Source of the DNA: Chlamydoabsidia padenii
Taxonomy: Eukaryota; Mucoromycota; Mucoromycetes; Mucorales; Cunninghamellaceae
Length of the DNA: 64,000 bases
NCBI GenBank assembly: GCA_025330725.1
Contig: JAIWND010000014.1
Span: 799,159 to 863,158 of the forward strand
Reading direction: 5' to 3'
Positions within the stretch are counted from its first letter, which is position 1. Every line of letters begins with the position of its first letter. Shown here in pieces: positions 23,379-35,392 of the stretch. The notes under the pieces are model-generated. The model did not search any database and was not told the DNA's origin. It worked only from the letters and a program-made list of their open reading frames with translations. The translations under genes and the position numbers were made by a program.

Positions 23379-25636
23379 TCATGCAGCAGGTGCCGCAAAT
23401 CCGGAGATCCAGCCCACAGGTGATGATGGTTGTTGTGTCCAGTTGTCTATAGTATGTTGTATCGAATGGTTGACAAGTGCATTTTCCAAGCAGTACCGTA
23501 ATATTAATCGACGTAATTGTTCTTGAGAGTTGCGACATCCAGCCTATATTTAAAATAATAATATATAAACATAGCACATTAGTCTTTTGACACCTTATTT
23601 AAACTAACCCCTTCAACCAAATACATTACCGTGGCAGCCTTTTCATACCAGACCAATGCTTCTTGTAAGTTTTCTTGCACCCCGATTCCTTTTTCATAAC
23701 ACAAAGCCAAATGATACTGGGCGGAGACTTGACCCTGTTGTGCTGATAGTAAAAAGTACTTGACGGCCAGAGACTTGTTTTGCAGAATACCCAAACCAGT
23801 TTGGAGATGCATACCCAGTTTATCTTGAGCCCTTGCATGATGTTGTAATGCCGCTTTGTGATACCAATAAACCGCCTTGGATGCTTGAGGAGCCACGCCA
23901 ATACCATTTGCATAACAAAAACCAAGATTACATTGTGCCCACGGGTTGTTTTGTTTTGCCGCCTTGAGATACCAGTAGACTGCATGAGTGGGGTCCTTCT
24001 TCACCCCCAGACCTTCTTCATAGCAGAAGCCCAGAGAATTTTGCGCCAATGCATTTCCTTGTTGTGCTGCCCTTTTAAACCATTTCAAAGCTTCCCGTTC
24101 GTTTTTCTTGACACCCACACCATTTCGATAGCAAAAGCCAAGAGAGAGTTGAGCCGGAGCATGATGTTGTTCCGCCGAGAGATAATACCAGTACACAGCC
24201 TTGCGATAGTCCACCTCCACACCAAGTCCATTTTGATAGCAGTATCCTAGCGAGTGATAGGCAAATATGTTTCCTTGAGTGGCTGATTGTTGATACCAAT
24301 AGACTGCCTGTTCAGGTTTCTTTTCGACGCCAATGCCATTTTGATAGCAAAATCCCAGATTATGTTGTGCCCTAGCGTGTCCTTGTTGTGCCGCCTGAGT
24401 ATACCAATACGCGCCTTGTTCAGGATTCTTGTCAGCGAGACCAATACCATTTTGGAAGCAATAGCCAAGATTACATTGAGCCCATGGGTAGCCTTGATCA
24501 GCCGAGCGTTTATACCAAGTGACAGCCAATGTCAGATCCTTTTGTACACCAAGACCATCTTCATAACAGTAACCTAAAGCATTTTGAGCAAAAGCGTTTC
24601 CTTGTTGTGCCGCCAATGTGTACCAATGGATGGCTTGATTCATATCCTTTTGCACACCAATACCTTCTTCGAAGCAGTAGCCAATATTGTAGATTGCCAC
24701 CGTTTCACCTTGAGCAGCAGCACGGCGATACCAGGTGATCGCCATCATTTCATCTTTTTCCACACCATAACCTTCGCCATAGCAGTAACCGAGAATACCT
24801 TGACCACGACAGTTACCTAAATCAGCACTGAGCTTGTACCATCGGAAGGCTTCCGCTTCGTTTTTGGCCACAATCAAACCATCATGGTAGCACACACCCA
24901 AGCAATATTGACTGGCAGAGCAATTAAACACCGTCGCGGCATGCCGAAACCAGAATAAGACCAAATCATCACCGTTATCTTCTTGTTGTTGTTGTAAAAT
25001 GGTTTCGTATCGATCAGCTTCACGTCGATCCATCTTGACACCTGGTCGTCCATATTTACGTAAAAAAGCCAAACGAGCCACTGCCACCAAAGAAGCTTGA
25101 TACATCAGAGTCAAAGAAGTATCCATCGTCAATCTTGTTGTTTTGTTGTCATTGTCTTTGGAAGAGGTGGTCAAGATAGTGATGGTTTCAAGATAATGAT
25201 GTTCGGCTTTTTGGAAACTGGTCTTGGTCCCCAGACCAAATTCGTAACAAAAGCCCAAAATGGAGTGAGCAGCACCTTGTACAATAGTAGGACGTTCTTG
25301 GTCTTCTTGTCGGCACAAATGCTGCAAGATGCGAATACCAAGTGGACGATTAATTGGACATTGGTAACCGTAAAGAGCTTGAATAGCACGATTGAAGATG
25401 GCATTACCGGTGAGTGTGGTTGACATGTCAGATGCACAAGAAGATAGACTTGATAAAGACCCAGAAGAAGAGTGAGTCATAGTAGTGGTGGTGCTAGTTG
25501 AGATTGGTGATAAAGAAGATAGAGTTGGTGAAGACATGGCTGCTAATACGTCACAATGAATAGGTTTAAGCTTTTTCCTTCGTCCAAAGACTCGTTGTGA
25601 ATAGTGTTGGACAAATTGAGTCATTAATGGTGTCAT
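23379..25636 (-). CDS. Sel1-repeat (SLR) protein with 13 repeats
   Basis: Two exons (25636-23630 and 23543-23379; 86-nt intron) give 723 aa. After a Ser/Thr-rich N-terminus (about 120 residues), 13 tandem Sel1-like repeats of 36 residues run nearly to the end. Each follows A-x-x-x-LG-x-CY-x-x-G-x-GV, then a charged turn, A-x-x-WY-x-x-AA-x-QG. Repeats 3-11 are especially regular. The second exon closes repeat 13 (AGC) and adds a polar tail. SLR proteins are scaffolds, e.g. Chs4/Skt5 in chitin synthase activation and Hrd3 in ERAD. No CAAX box, signal peptide or TM segment is present, so neither identity is supported. The start at 25636 is preceded by 5' UTR-like sequence; the longer ORF upstream is low complexity. 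Confidence 0.88.
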
Positions 25637-26599
25637 GTAAGAAAGGTTGAGGTTTTGTTTAAGGATGGTAGAGTCAAGTCGAATAAGAAGGTATAGTGAA
25701 TGGGGTATATAAAAGTAAAAATAAAAATAAAAAGTGGAAGAAAGAAAGAAAAAAGAAAAAAAGAAAAAGGAAGAAAGAGGATAAAAAATAGCAATAAGTG
25801 GCGGGATTTGAATATGTAGTTGGTCAATCAAAAAGGTTCATTATAAAAATAAAAATAAAAAAAAAAAACGATGAATGGGGACGACATTTTCTGAACGATG
25901 ATATTTGTGCATATAACATGTTCCGAAAGTAAACAAAGCACACCAATTGTGCTTCATTGGAGACACACAAAAGAAAGTTGGTGCTCCACATCAGTTTTCC
26001 TCCCTACTTTGACAATTTCAAATGCCGATTTGCATGGTAGCAATGTGCTCACTAACCATTGGAAAAGAGACCTGTTACCTTCATCACGATGGTCTTTTTT
26101 TTTTTTCTTTGTTGTTGTTGTTGCTTCTGTTGATTACCTAGATCTATGCATGATCCGTAGCATCATCATACACCTCTTACTATCAAATAGTAAAACCTTC
26201 GGGTAACACCCGTTTTATTCCAATGTGTCATTTTGTACACGCTTCTTTTCCGATTTGAGAAAATCAGCGATTTTCCATCCAGGAGTACATTTTTCTAGTC
26301 ATCGGGAATGATCCGATACCCGCGCCGCTTCCCCAGGTCATTCATCACCCACACATAACAAACACACACAAGAAAAAAAAAACAAGTTCGGTCTATGCAT
26401 CAGTTTTTTATTTGATCACCATAAATAAATAAATAACAACCTATTCTAAATGCATATACACACTAAAATAAAGACTAGATCCTTTGCCAAAGTAGACCAT
26501 CATGTGTTGCTGGAAAACACCGTTTTTATGATCTTATTGTACAACCCCTAAAGTCATGTCGGACAAAATAAGAGGGTGTCAATTTACACCCCGCCAAGC
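25637..26599. promoter_or_regulatory. Sel1-gene promoter and spacer
   Basis: GCGGGATTTGAA at 25801-25812, about 165 bp upstream of the Sel1 start, and a second copy ATTTCAAATGCCGA at 26015-26028. No gene seen on either strand. Confidence 0.45.
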
Positions 26600-27190
26600 C
26601 AAAAAAGGTGAGTGAGGGTCATCCTGTCAAGTGGTGATAAAAGTTAGTTACCTTTTGTTTACGCCAATAAAGAGTATGTCATCAAACGATGTGAAGTAGT
26701 TAAGGGGTAGTCGTAAGCAGGGTCCATTAATGTCGGTCAGTCTTGATCAAAGTATCTGCATAAGAGTGAATGATGTAGTTTCTTACCCAGGAACAAGTCA
26801 GGGCTGAATCATGCGACAACATCATGTTTGATTTCAATGGAGGCTGGGATGATCTATCCTTCTGTCCAGTCTATTTAAAAACACAAACAATTAGCAGCTG
26901 GTAGTAATGTTCTATAAAAGGTTTACCTTGTTTCATCACGTATCGAATCATCGGAAGAAGTTATTTCATGCGCCCATAAACATAGTCTTGTGAATGATCT
27001 CCAGACTACGTGACCTTTTGCCAGTGTTGTTGAATTGTCCTGTTATTTTTCATCCCCGCTACCTAAATAAAAGTGAAAAGTCTAGTACAAAAACTGTTTA
27101 CCGAATTACTTGTAAGCCACAAACATTGTCTTCATAAAGGATACAAGCAAAGAGGCAAAAAGTCATCATGAGGCTGTGTCCATGTATGAT
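26600..27190 (-). ncRNA. Candidate spliced long non-coding transcript
   Basis: On the minus strand a series of splice signals reads like a transcript: GTAAACC donor at 26926 with a TTTTTAAATAG acceptor at 26871 and a CTGCTAATTG branch site between them (56-nt intron); a GTAAGA donor at 26786 and a TAACTAAC branch with TTGACAG acceptor near 26628; and a weaker 39-nt intron at 27063-27101. A TATATAAA box lies at about 27214-27221. Every joined reading frame stops early, so I call it non-coding. No homology is claimed. Confidence 0.3.
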
Positions 27191-28444
27191 TTTTCCTGGT
27201 GAGTGACTATCGTGTATATAAACCCCCTTTTGCCCTGATATATCTATTATTCCAAGTGTCAACTATTATTCTTGTTGAGTCAAGTCATAAATTCGTGAAG
27301 AATGTTACCCTAATCGGTCAGAAGACGTTCATTTGTGTTCATGCCTGTTGAGTGAGCCTTGATCCAGTGAGATGCTAAAACGGTCTATTTGCTGGTTGAT
27401 GTTTATTCTTGCCGTATGACCGTTCAAATTGGTGATCTGGTAAGACAGTGACTGACCATTTATGTTGCAGGTAGATCAATAGTTGGTGGTCATCAAAGCT
27501 GTTGTACTTTAATTGAGTCAGATAAAAACAAAAAATAAAAAAGAGAAGGGAAATAAAGGATGAATCCCCGATAAAGTCTATTAACAAAAAAGCTCAGATC
27601 GGGAATTGAAATTCGTTTTCCCGGCATTTGTTTCGTATGTAGGAGTAAAAAGAAAAGCAGTGAGTCCACTAGTTTGATAGGGCTGCTGGTTTTTGAGAAC
27701 ATGTATGTTATTTAATCTTCTACTTTTTCAAAAAGGAGGGTCCATTGTCTATGACGTTCATTGTCTATGATGGACGACTCTTTTCTTTTGACAAAGTACC
27801 TCATGTCTGCACATCTTTGAGTCATTTCTACAATATTCCAATCACCACCAATATAATTTATATTTTTCTTTTAGGGAAGTGATCTTTTTGTAATAATACT
27901 CGATAATGATGATCATCATCCACCGACGCTCATCGGAATTTAAACACCCGCTCGCATAAACGCGTGGTTCAAAATAAACATCTCGATCAGTTGCCCCTTT
28001 CTTGTGGTTTTATAGATAACCAGTCGACAGAGGTTCCAACTTTTTTTATTCTTAATACCAAAACTGAAACAATATCCAATTAGGGTTTTGTTAACCATTC
28101 CAGTACCGACTAGTTCCTATATGCAGAGTGACCTTTTCCAGGTTCCAACAAGGCTGATGTGACAATTCAATACCCGACTCACTTAACACTTGTAATAACC
28201 GCGTTTATTATCATTGATACAAGGTGCATACCAAAAGAGAAAAGTTTTAGGAAGCAAGGTAGGTTCATGTTCAAACCCCGCTACCACTTTGGCCCACATA
28301 GTCGTTAACCCCCTCACTTCCTTGCGGACAGGAATCGCTGAATAAAGTACAACCATGTCTGTTTCTATCAATATCATCCCACCAATTCATATCAAAAAGA
28401 CAAAGTCAGATAGAGAGAGGATACAAAAGTAAGATAGTTTATTA

Positions 28445-28482
<38 letters not shown>

Positions 28483-28500
28483 AGTTGATGATAACTACAA
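27191..28500. other. Gene-free spacer with clustered motif copies
   Basis: No coding region. Holds motif copies at 27598-27611, 27932-27945, 28163-28178 and 28269-28282, and an (AT)n repeat at 28447-28479 next to the prenyltransferase 3' end. The multiple copies without adjacent starts suggest unseen transcripts or an older promoter. Confidence 0.35.
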
Positions 28501-29784
28501 CTAATGATCTACTTTTACACTAAGGGCATCCAGTAGTTTTTCCAATAGCACATTACCACCCAGTCGGTTGATTTCATTACGAGCGTCCATTTCCTTTTGT
28601 TTCATAAAGCCGCGCACATAATCAAAGCTACCAGTCCGTTCAATGATATCCAAAGCATATTTCTTGACTTCTATTGCTGTTGTTTTCTGTCCAATGATGT
28701 TGATTAATTGTCGATTACTAAGATCGGCTCGAATGGCATGGATGATGGGGAATGACATTTTGCCTTCAGTCAGATCTTCACAAAACCCTTTGTTTTCGGA
28801 ATACTGTAATACAAAGAGATGATGTTAGCGGTATGAAGACTATTTTTTTTTTTTTTTTTTGCCCTTTCTCTCTTACCTTGTCAGATTGGAGGTTCATATA
28901 ATCATCACGGACTTGATAGTAAATACCAATCATATTCACCAAAGGCGTGTAATCCCTATATAAACAAGACAAGAAAAAAAAAAAAAAAAAAAAAGAGTTA
29001 AACATAACATAAAAGAGAGAAAGAGATTTGTTGTTTTACTTACGTATCATTGTCACTGGCAGCTTGCATCAGTCGCACCGCAAGTCGTAGTAATCCACTT
29101 GTTTCTAAGTGAGAATGAATAAGTTAGTTTAGTCCTCCTTTTTTTTGTGGTCAAATGTTATGATCAAGTGTTACTTACTATTGTTGACCATATCAATATA
29201 TTCATCTTCAGTTGGGCATATCAAAGAGTCACGCCAAAACAATTCGATACCTTGACCTTGGTGTAAATGTAATAGTTCTTCTGTATAAATGGTGACCATC
29301 AAAGGATTGTTGAGTTGTAAGATATGTTGCAAGGCCAAAAAGTAAACATAGTTGGCACAATTGATGGTTTGAGGTACACCGTAGATATGATGTGCGACTG
29401 GTACGGAGCGTCTTAGGTCAGAGCCATCTTGAACATCGTCTATCCTATTCAAGAAGAAGAGTGAGAGAGAAAAAAAAAAAGGGGGGGGGATGAGTCACGT
29501 TATATAACATTTCCATCCAACCATACTTACATTAAACTAGCATTGTGAAGCATTTCAATAACCTTGGTAATGACTTGCATAGTATCTTCAGGTACCTTTA
29601 GCCAGAGTCCAAAAGCAGAGATCAGTTTGGACCTAATATCTTTACCAGGATGAGTCAACAAGTAGTGATAGGGTTCAAGTAGAATCTAAAAGTAAAACAT
29701 TAAAAAATTTAGCATTACAGTGTTGTTTCATTGTTAGGATATTCTTACATCATCTAAGGATTGCGTGGAAGAAGAGGTCATCAT
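28501..29784 (-). CDS. BTS1: Geranylgeranyl diphosphate synthase
   Basis: Trans-prenyltransferase making C20-PP for protein prenylation, dolichol/quinone and, in Mucorales, carotenoids. Multi-exon, about 300 aa. It starts [12 protein letters not shown], then [20 protein letters not shown]. The first Asp-rich motif is [12 protein letters not shown] with the basic pair following. [14 protein letters not shown] and [13 protein letters not shown] are conserved GGPPS segments. The second Asp motif is [10 protein letters not shown], the DDYxN form usual in eukaryotic GGPPS. The C-terminal part has [18 protein letters not shown]. The small residue pattern before the first Asp motif fits a C20 product, but chain length cannot be proven here. 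GAGCGGGATTTGAAAA lies 87 bp upstream. Confidence 0.93.
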
Positions 29785-30081
29785 ATAAAAGAAGTGATTC
29801 AAAAAAAGAGAAAAGAGTGGGAAAGAATAGACCGAAAGAAGTGGGAAAATACCAAAGCCCAACCAAAACGAGCGGGATTTGAAAAGCGTTTCTTTTTGAT
29901 TTCCCGAAAGTGCAGATCATGCAAGATAAAAATGGATGACTTTATTAATGAAGAGTTGGTAAAATAAAGGGTGGGGAGAGGGAAATATATAAAATAAAAT
30001 AAAAATGAAACTACATAATGTTGTAAAAGAGGTATAGATATAGATATATATAATGTGGAGGAAGGGAGGATAATAGACCAA
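29785..30081. promoter_or_regulatory. GGPP synthase promoter
   Basis: Contains the best copy of the recurrent motif (AGCGGGATTTGAAAA, 29871-29885) followed toward the start by a pyrimidine-rich sense leader, and the 3' flank of the SDR gene. Confidence 0.5.
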
Positions 30082-31046
30082 TTACCAAGCGGTATAACCA
30101 CCATCAACAATGATTTCGGTACCAGTGACAAATGTGGAAGCATCTGATGCCAAAAAGACAACGACACCTTTCAATTCATGCGGAGTACCCATTCGACCCA
30201 TGGGAGTGTGTTGTTCCCAGTAGTCTCGCATCTTGGCACCTTCTTCACCTTGTTGTGCTAATACTTGTCGGTTCATGACAGTATCAAAGTAACCAGGAGA
30301 GATGGCAGTAACCCGGATGTTATGAGGAGCCCATTCACAAGCTAATGATTTGGTTAATTGTAATACTGCTGCCTTGGTGGCATTATAAGGTGCGTGTGTT
30401 TGAGGTGTGTTAGTGATATGTGCAGACATGGATGCAACAGTGATGATTGATCCACCAGTACCCAAATTTATCATATGTCTAAAAAAAAAAAAAAAAAAAG
30501 GATAAAAGATTAATCTATGATGATGATGATGATGGAAACTATATGACTTACTTTGCAGCTTGTTGGACACAGTAAAAGGTACCACTGACATTGACATCAA
30601 AGATCTTTCTGAAGCTAGCAGCAGTATAATCGATAGCAGGACATACTTGATTTATACCAGCAGCAGTGACCAAGACATCTAAACCACCATGTTGTTGTAC
30701 GATTTGATCAAAGAGCATGGCGACTTCTTCATCATTAGTCACATCACAACCCCAACTAGTTGCTTTTACACCACATTCTTTTTCGATCAGAGCCACTGAT
30801 TCAGCACCTGTTTCAGCCAAAAGATCAATACAAGCGACAGAGGCACCACTTTCAGCTAATGACCGCATCATTTCATAGCCAAGACCTCTTGCACCACCAG
30901 TAACTAAGCAAAAGTTATTAAAGCATGTAAGTGTCATGTATGTTTCAGAGAGAGAGAGAAGAGATGATATTACCAACAGCAACCTTCCCTTTAAGTGAGC
31001 CGTATTGTTCAGAAATACTAGGTGATGATGTTAATTCGTTAATCAT
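30082..31046 (-). CDS. Short-chain dehydrogenase/reductase, polyol/sugar type
   Basis: Three exons (31046-30974, 30903-30552, 30478-30082) give 273 aa. NAD(P) site: VTGGARGLG, then CDVTND and the NAG-like TAAGIN. Catalytic Ser in SIITVASMSAHI, Tyr and Lys in PYNATKAAV, and the later ISPGYFDT. The ITNTPQTHAPYNATK block matches fungal NADP-mannitol, sorbose and L-xylulose reductases (Sou1-like). It ends in VTGTEIIVDGGYTAW, the normal SDR C-terminus. Intron 2 ends in 19 T directly before AG. Activity on a C5/C6 polyol is inferred. Two ATTGGTCCA boxes lie upstream, and the recurrent motif is absent. Confidence 0.9.
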
Positions 31047-32070
31047 TTTTTTTTTTTTTTTTTTTGAGAGGGTGATTTGAGATTGGAATAAAGAAAAGAA
31101 AAAAGAAATAATTTGAAATCAATGTGTCTCTATTTTATTTAAATCAAAATTTCCAGAATTCGGAAAAACCATTGATTGGTCCAATTGACCTTACACCCTT
31201 TATTCACCCTTTCCCCTCCCCCATTGTCAAACAAATAGAAAAAAGACTTTTTAAAGTTTCTTTTTATCATGTAAAACTGAAAAAGAAAAGAGTGAGAATG
31301 AAAATCATCGATTGGTCCATTTCAACTCCCACTATCTCTTTTTGCCTTATTTGAACAACCCCTCGCATTCCAGGCCCCTTTGATGCTATTCATTAGAGAG
31401 TAGAATATAGAAAATGTACAAGGCTGTTTTTTGTTTTGTTTTGTTTATACAAATAATAGAATCACCAATCAAAACAAAGCAAAGGATGAATGCAGGATCG
31501 TTTGTATTTGATCTTGTCATGCAAAACCAGCTTGTGTTCCCGTCTCTCTCCTGACTACGGCGTTTCAATTTTATGCAATATTAAGGTGAGAGAGGTGACA
31601 ATATTATTACGGGGCTTGAAATTTCTCGTCTGTTCCTTGATTCACGAAATCCCTCCACTCCAATACAATCGTCTTTTTAACAGATGAACATAACAATGAC
31701 AAGCATTGATCTTAGAACTATTTAATTTTTAAGAAGAATGCATACAAAACATTTATATGTACTGTATATATCCTTGCCACGGAAAACCAGGGCACTCAAG
31801 ACACAAAGATTTGTGGATGAAAGATTATTTTTTAATCTCACTTGATATGATTGTATTTGGTTAGTACGACTACTTTATGTATTTGATCTATGATCTTCTA
31901 TCACCATGATACCGTGGATATTGACATTATAACCAAAAGGACAGGTGATGGTAGAGAAGATGATGAACTGACTTGATGTAATTCATTCAAATAGACTCTC
32001 CCCGACCCCCCAACAAAGTATGATGACATGTTTAAATAAGTTATGTAAAATTATATGCTTAGCAACCTGA

Positions 32071-32117
<47 letters not shown>

Positions 32118-32423
32118 CTATAATAATTGAGGTGATTATGTAGATAAGTGATGTGGTTCAGTATCTCGATATAAAAACAGTATGTATGTTTATGATCGAT
32201 AAGGTTTAGCATGATTACCCCGATTATATTAGTTTATGAGACAAGATGACCTTTTTGTGTGTAGAAATGGGGGTTAGTCATGATATCATATGGTGTTATG
32301 CAAATGTTTGGTAATATCTATATAAAGATAAGGACAATCAACGTAGGTTTTTATTATGTGTGTTTATAAATGTGGACTATATACATTAGAAGGGGGAGTG
32401 TATGATAAACTACCATGTATTCA
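31047..32423. promoter_or_regulatory. SDR promoter and long AT-rich spacer
   Basis: GATTGGTCCA occurs at about 31174 and 31309, two CCAAT-type boxes 135 bp apart upstream of the SDR. A CGGCGTTTCAATTTT motif variant is at about 31558. A T41 run lies at 32074-32114. No gene is supported in the remaining 1.1 kb. Confidence 0.4.
32074..32114. repeat. T41 homopolymer
   Basis: Uninterrupted run of 41 T in intergenic DNA. Confidence 0.95.
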
Positions 32424-35201
32424 TTATAATTTGTAATAACATATGGAAGCCAAGAAAAGTATAAGGTATATCAGATTGATAGGAGTAGCGAACCACCGAA
32501 ATGTGATTCGATCAGGAAGACAAGGATGATATAACCAACGGCGATACTATTAAACAAGGTTTGTTTTTTTTTTTAAAAAAAAAGGTTAATGTGACATTGC
32601 CCCCACGTCCCAAATGGAACTTTTTTTTTTTTTTTTAGTTGATCACTTACTATGGCGTTGACAGATCTGTCTAAAGGTACGATCCAGCTGACCAAGTATT
32701 TACTTTCGTAAGACCGCACAGTTTCTTCAGCGCGCGGACCAAGTGGTTTGATCACGGGATGTTGACAATGTCTTGGTTTTATTGGTATTGTGTCGGATAT
32801 GTTCAATGAAGCCGATGATGCTGATGGTTGTGCCGAGAAACGATTTTCGTGATTGATAACCGGTGTAATGATGTTGGTGTCTACCACAGCACTGGATCTA
32901 CTAGGTAAAGGCAACTAGATAAGAGAGAAACACCCCCGGGTTTGGTTAGTATTAAATCATCATGTTACTTCTTATTGTCTTACCTTTAGTAGAGATGATA
33001 ATTTTGAAGCCATTGATGACAAGGATTTGATTTCATTTGAAGGTGCCGAGTCCATTGTTGGAACCTTCTTTTGCCCCAGCCAACTGGTAGCACTAGTGAC
33101 AAGACTCTTACCGCCAGGGTGTCGTCGTTTGTCGACCGCAGATTCAAGTGCTTCCAAAGATTTGACCAAGTGATCTGATCGAGATTGCCTGTTTGTAGAG
33201 TAAATATTGGTTGGTTGAGATTGTGTCAAGTTGAGAGGAAGGACAGAGATGATTCGTTCATGTAACCATTGGAGTTGCTGTTTCACCCCGATTAAATCCG
33301 ATCCATCACTAATACAACATAACCTCGATAAATTAATCAAAGTTTCTGGGTTAACCTTATTTTGTTGATGTTTTTGGTAAACCATCGAGAATGCTGATTC
33401 CAGTCCACTAGTTAAAAATAGAGAAGTAGTTCGGGCAGTTGAATGGGTTGTTGCTGATTTGGCGTTTTCCGACAATGCTAATTCTTGAGTCACCATATCT
33501 AATCCATCTTCAATCATACCTAAAAATACCACCATGTCTTTTAATTTCCATATACTGACGAGTTGGTTAAAAATATCAAGTTCCCCATATATCGAGTCCC
33601 CATCCAGTGGTGATGATGTTGGTGGTGGTGGTGGTGGTGGTGCTGAATACGTCGGTCGGTTATAGGTGGTTGGCGGATTTCCATTTCTTGTAATGTTGGT
33701 ATTTGACGATGATGGTAAGAGTGGTGGGGGTGATACTTTATCAGGATATGTAAAAGTGGATATTCTTTGTAAGAAGGTATCAACTAAAGTAAGATAATAC
33801 CACCCATTATCCAAGATAAAATAAGCCCAACCTTCGTCCAAAGGAGATGGTGTCAAGTCCATATTCAGTGATCCAGTGACGCCTTTTCCCTCCTCCTGTT
33901 GCTGTTGTTGCTGTAGTCCATCCTTTGTGATCAAAATATTACCAAGTCGCCAAGGTGTTGCCCATATAGTCCATAGATTCAAAACCCAAATATAATCATC
34001 TTGTTTCCTCCAGTTTAAGGCCAGTCGAGAGAGTAGCAAGTAAAGTTCATCCTTGATGGATCGATAAACGTCAGTGTATCGCGTGGGTGAAGTATTGTTG
34101 TAGTTTTGCCAAGTAGCACAACGTCGTAGATCACCACCGACGACATACTTGATAAATCCCGCCAAACAATAGATAAAACCATTAGAGAGTTTTTGTGATG
34201 ATGAGATCCATACCGTTCTTAGCCATAATTCCACCAAGGTATCCAAGAAGAAGGTACCAACCCCATTTATATATGGCGCAGAATCATTGACCACACATGG
34301 AATATAGACATGCATATAATTTCGAATAAGGTCAGGGTAGATACCAGCAACCAGTGGGCGAAATGGACCAGGAATCAAATAAGCCTGTTGTTCAATTGTC
34401 AATGTTGTTGTTGTTGTTGTTGTTGCTGTTGCTGTTGTAGTAGTAGTGGGGTAGTTTGGTTTACTATTCATCGGTGCTGTGGATTGAGTAGTCGGTGTCC
34501 AAGTAGCCGCTGCTACCATATAATAAAGATAAAACTGGACCATGTTGAATCGAATACGGAATTCCCCTTTAGAAGGTCTTGGGAAGATGGAAGATTGTCT
34601 TGTGGCTGATGACCGTAGATCCAATAAAGTCGTTGTCACCTTTGATACGTCCAGAAATGTACAATTTTCATACACCCGTGGTAAGTATTCAATAGCACCC
34701 GCAGCTAAGGCTCTACGAATGTCATCCTAAATAGTTTAATTCAAAAGAGTCAGTTACCTATTTAACGCCTGCCTCATTGTTTCCCCCCCCCACCCTCTTC
34801 AACTTTACCGGTAACCTTTCAAAAGTCATATTATAACAATACGTGGAGACTGCACCAAGCTTGATGAGTGAAGCCAAGAAAACCCCTTTAGGATCAAGAA
34901 GTTTTCTAATAGCATCGTCTTGTTCAGGTCGCGTTTCCGTTTGTAACCAGCCCCTATATAATCAAAAGAGAGAGAAAGAGAGAGAGTTGGTTAGTTAATT
35001 ATCTTTGGGTCTTTTTGTTTCTGCTTACCTGACAGTGGGTGATCCAAAGATGGAAGTTAAAAGGGTGGGTAAAAAGGTATGGAAGGCGGAAGCATGTTCA
35101 GTTGACACCGTCGCAGTACAAATGTAGTTTTCACAGTATTCCACCAGGTAATGACAGATACCAATAAGATCGCGATCCCTAAACACCTTGTTGTTGTCCA
35201 T
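32424..35201 (-). CDS. SMPD4: SMPD4-like protein (neutral sphingomyelinase 3 family)
   Basis: Putative ER/nuclear-envelope protein of the sphingomyelin phosphodiesterase 4 family. Exons run from ATG 35201 (MDNNKVFRDRDLIG) through GWLQTE and ASLIKLGAVSTYCYNM to a large exon at about 34675-32980. That exon carries FNMVQFYLYYM, FFLDTLVELWLR, SIKDELYLLLSRLALNW and the family-typical LWTIWATPWRLGN. Later comes VRSYESKYLVSWIVPLDRSVNA, which parallels the [22 protein letters not shown] segment of animal SMPD4. The last exon (32546-32424), read in the phase set by the preceding donor, gives FATPINLIYLILFLASICYY, a C-terminal TM helix as in the animal protein. Low-complexity Thr and Gln runs interrupt the middle. 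Whether the fungal form is a sphingomyelinase is unknown; these fungi make mainly inositol and hexosyl sphingolipids. Confidence 0.8.
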
Positions 35202-35392
35202 TTGGAAAGAGAAGAAAGAAGACAAAAAAAAGAAAAATTCAAATGTTCGAATCAAATTTTTTGAAGCTGTTGTCGGAATTTGAATTAAAAAGTGCCCATA
35301 TCAGGGTCGTATAAAGAATATTTCAGTTTATTATAAGGGGAGAATGGAATATATTTGAGTGGAATATCTAATAAACTACTTTGGGTCTACTA

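Noticed and set aside
25637..25831. N-terminal extension of the Sel1 gene
   Set aside because: Low-complexity F/Y/S translation of AT-rich leader containing the promoter motif.
28260..28290. TGTTCAAACCCCGC resembling a tRNA B box
   Set aside because: No A box at proper spacing and no cloverleaf.
32471..32560. Alternative last exon frame of the SMPD4 gene (hydrophobic, ending at TGA 32471)
   Set aside because: The phase set by donor 32650 and acceptor 32547 gives a different frame with a clear TM helix ending at 32424.
34310..34609. Plus-strand ORF with poly-Cys run
   Set aside because: Antisense of the poly-Thr stretch in the SMPD4-like gene.
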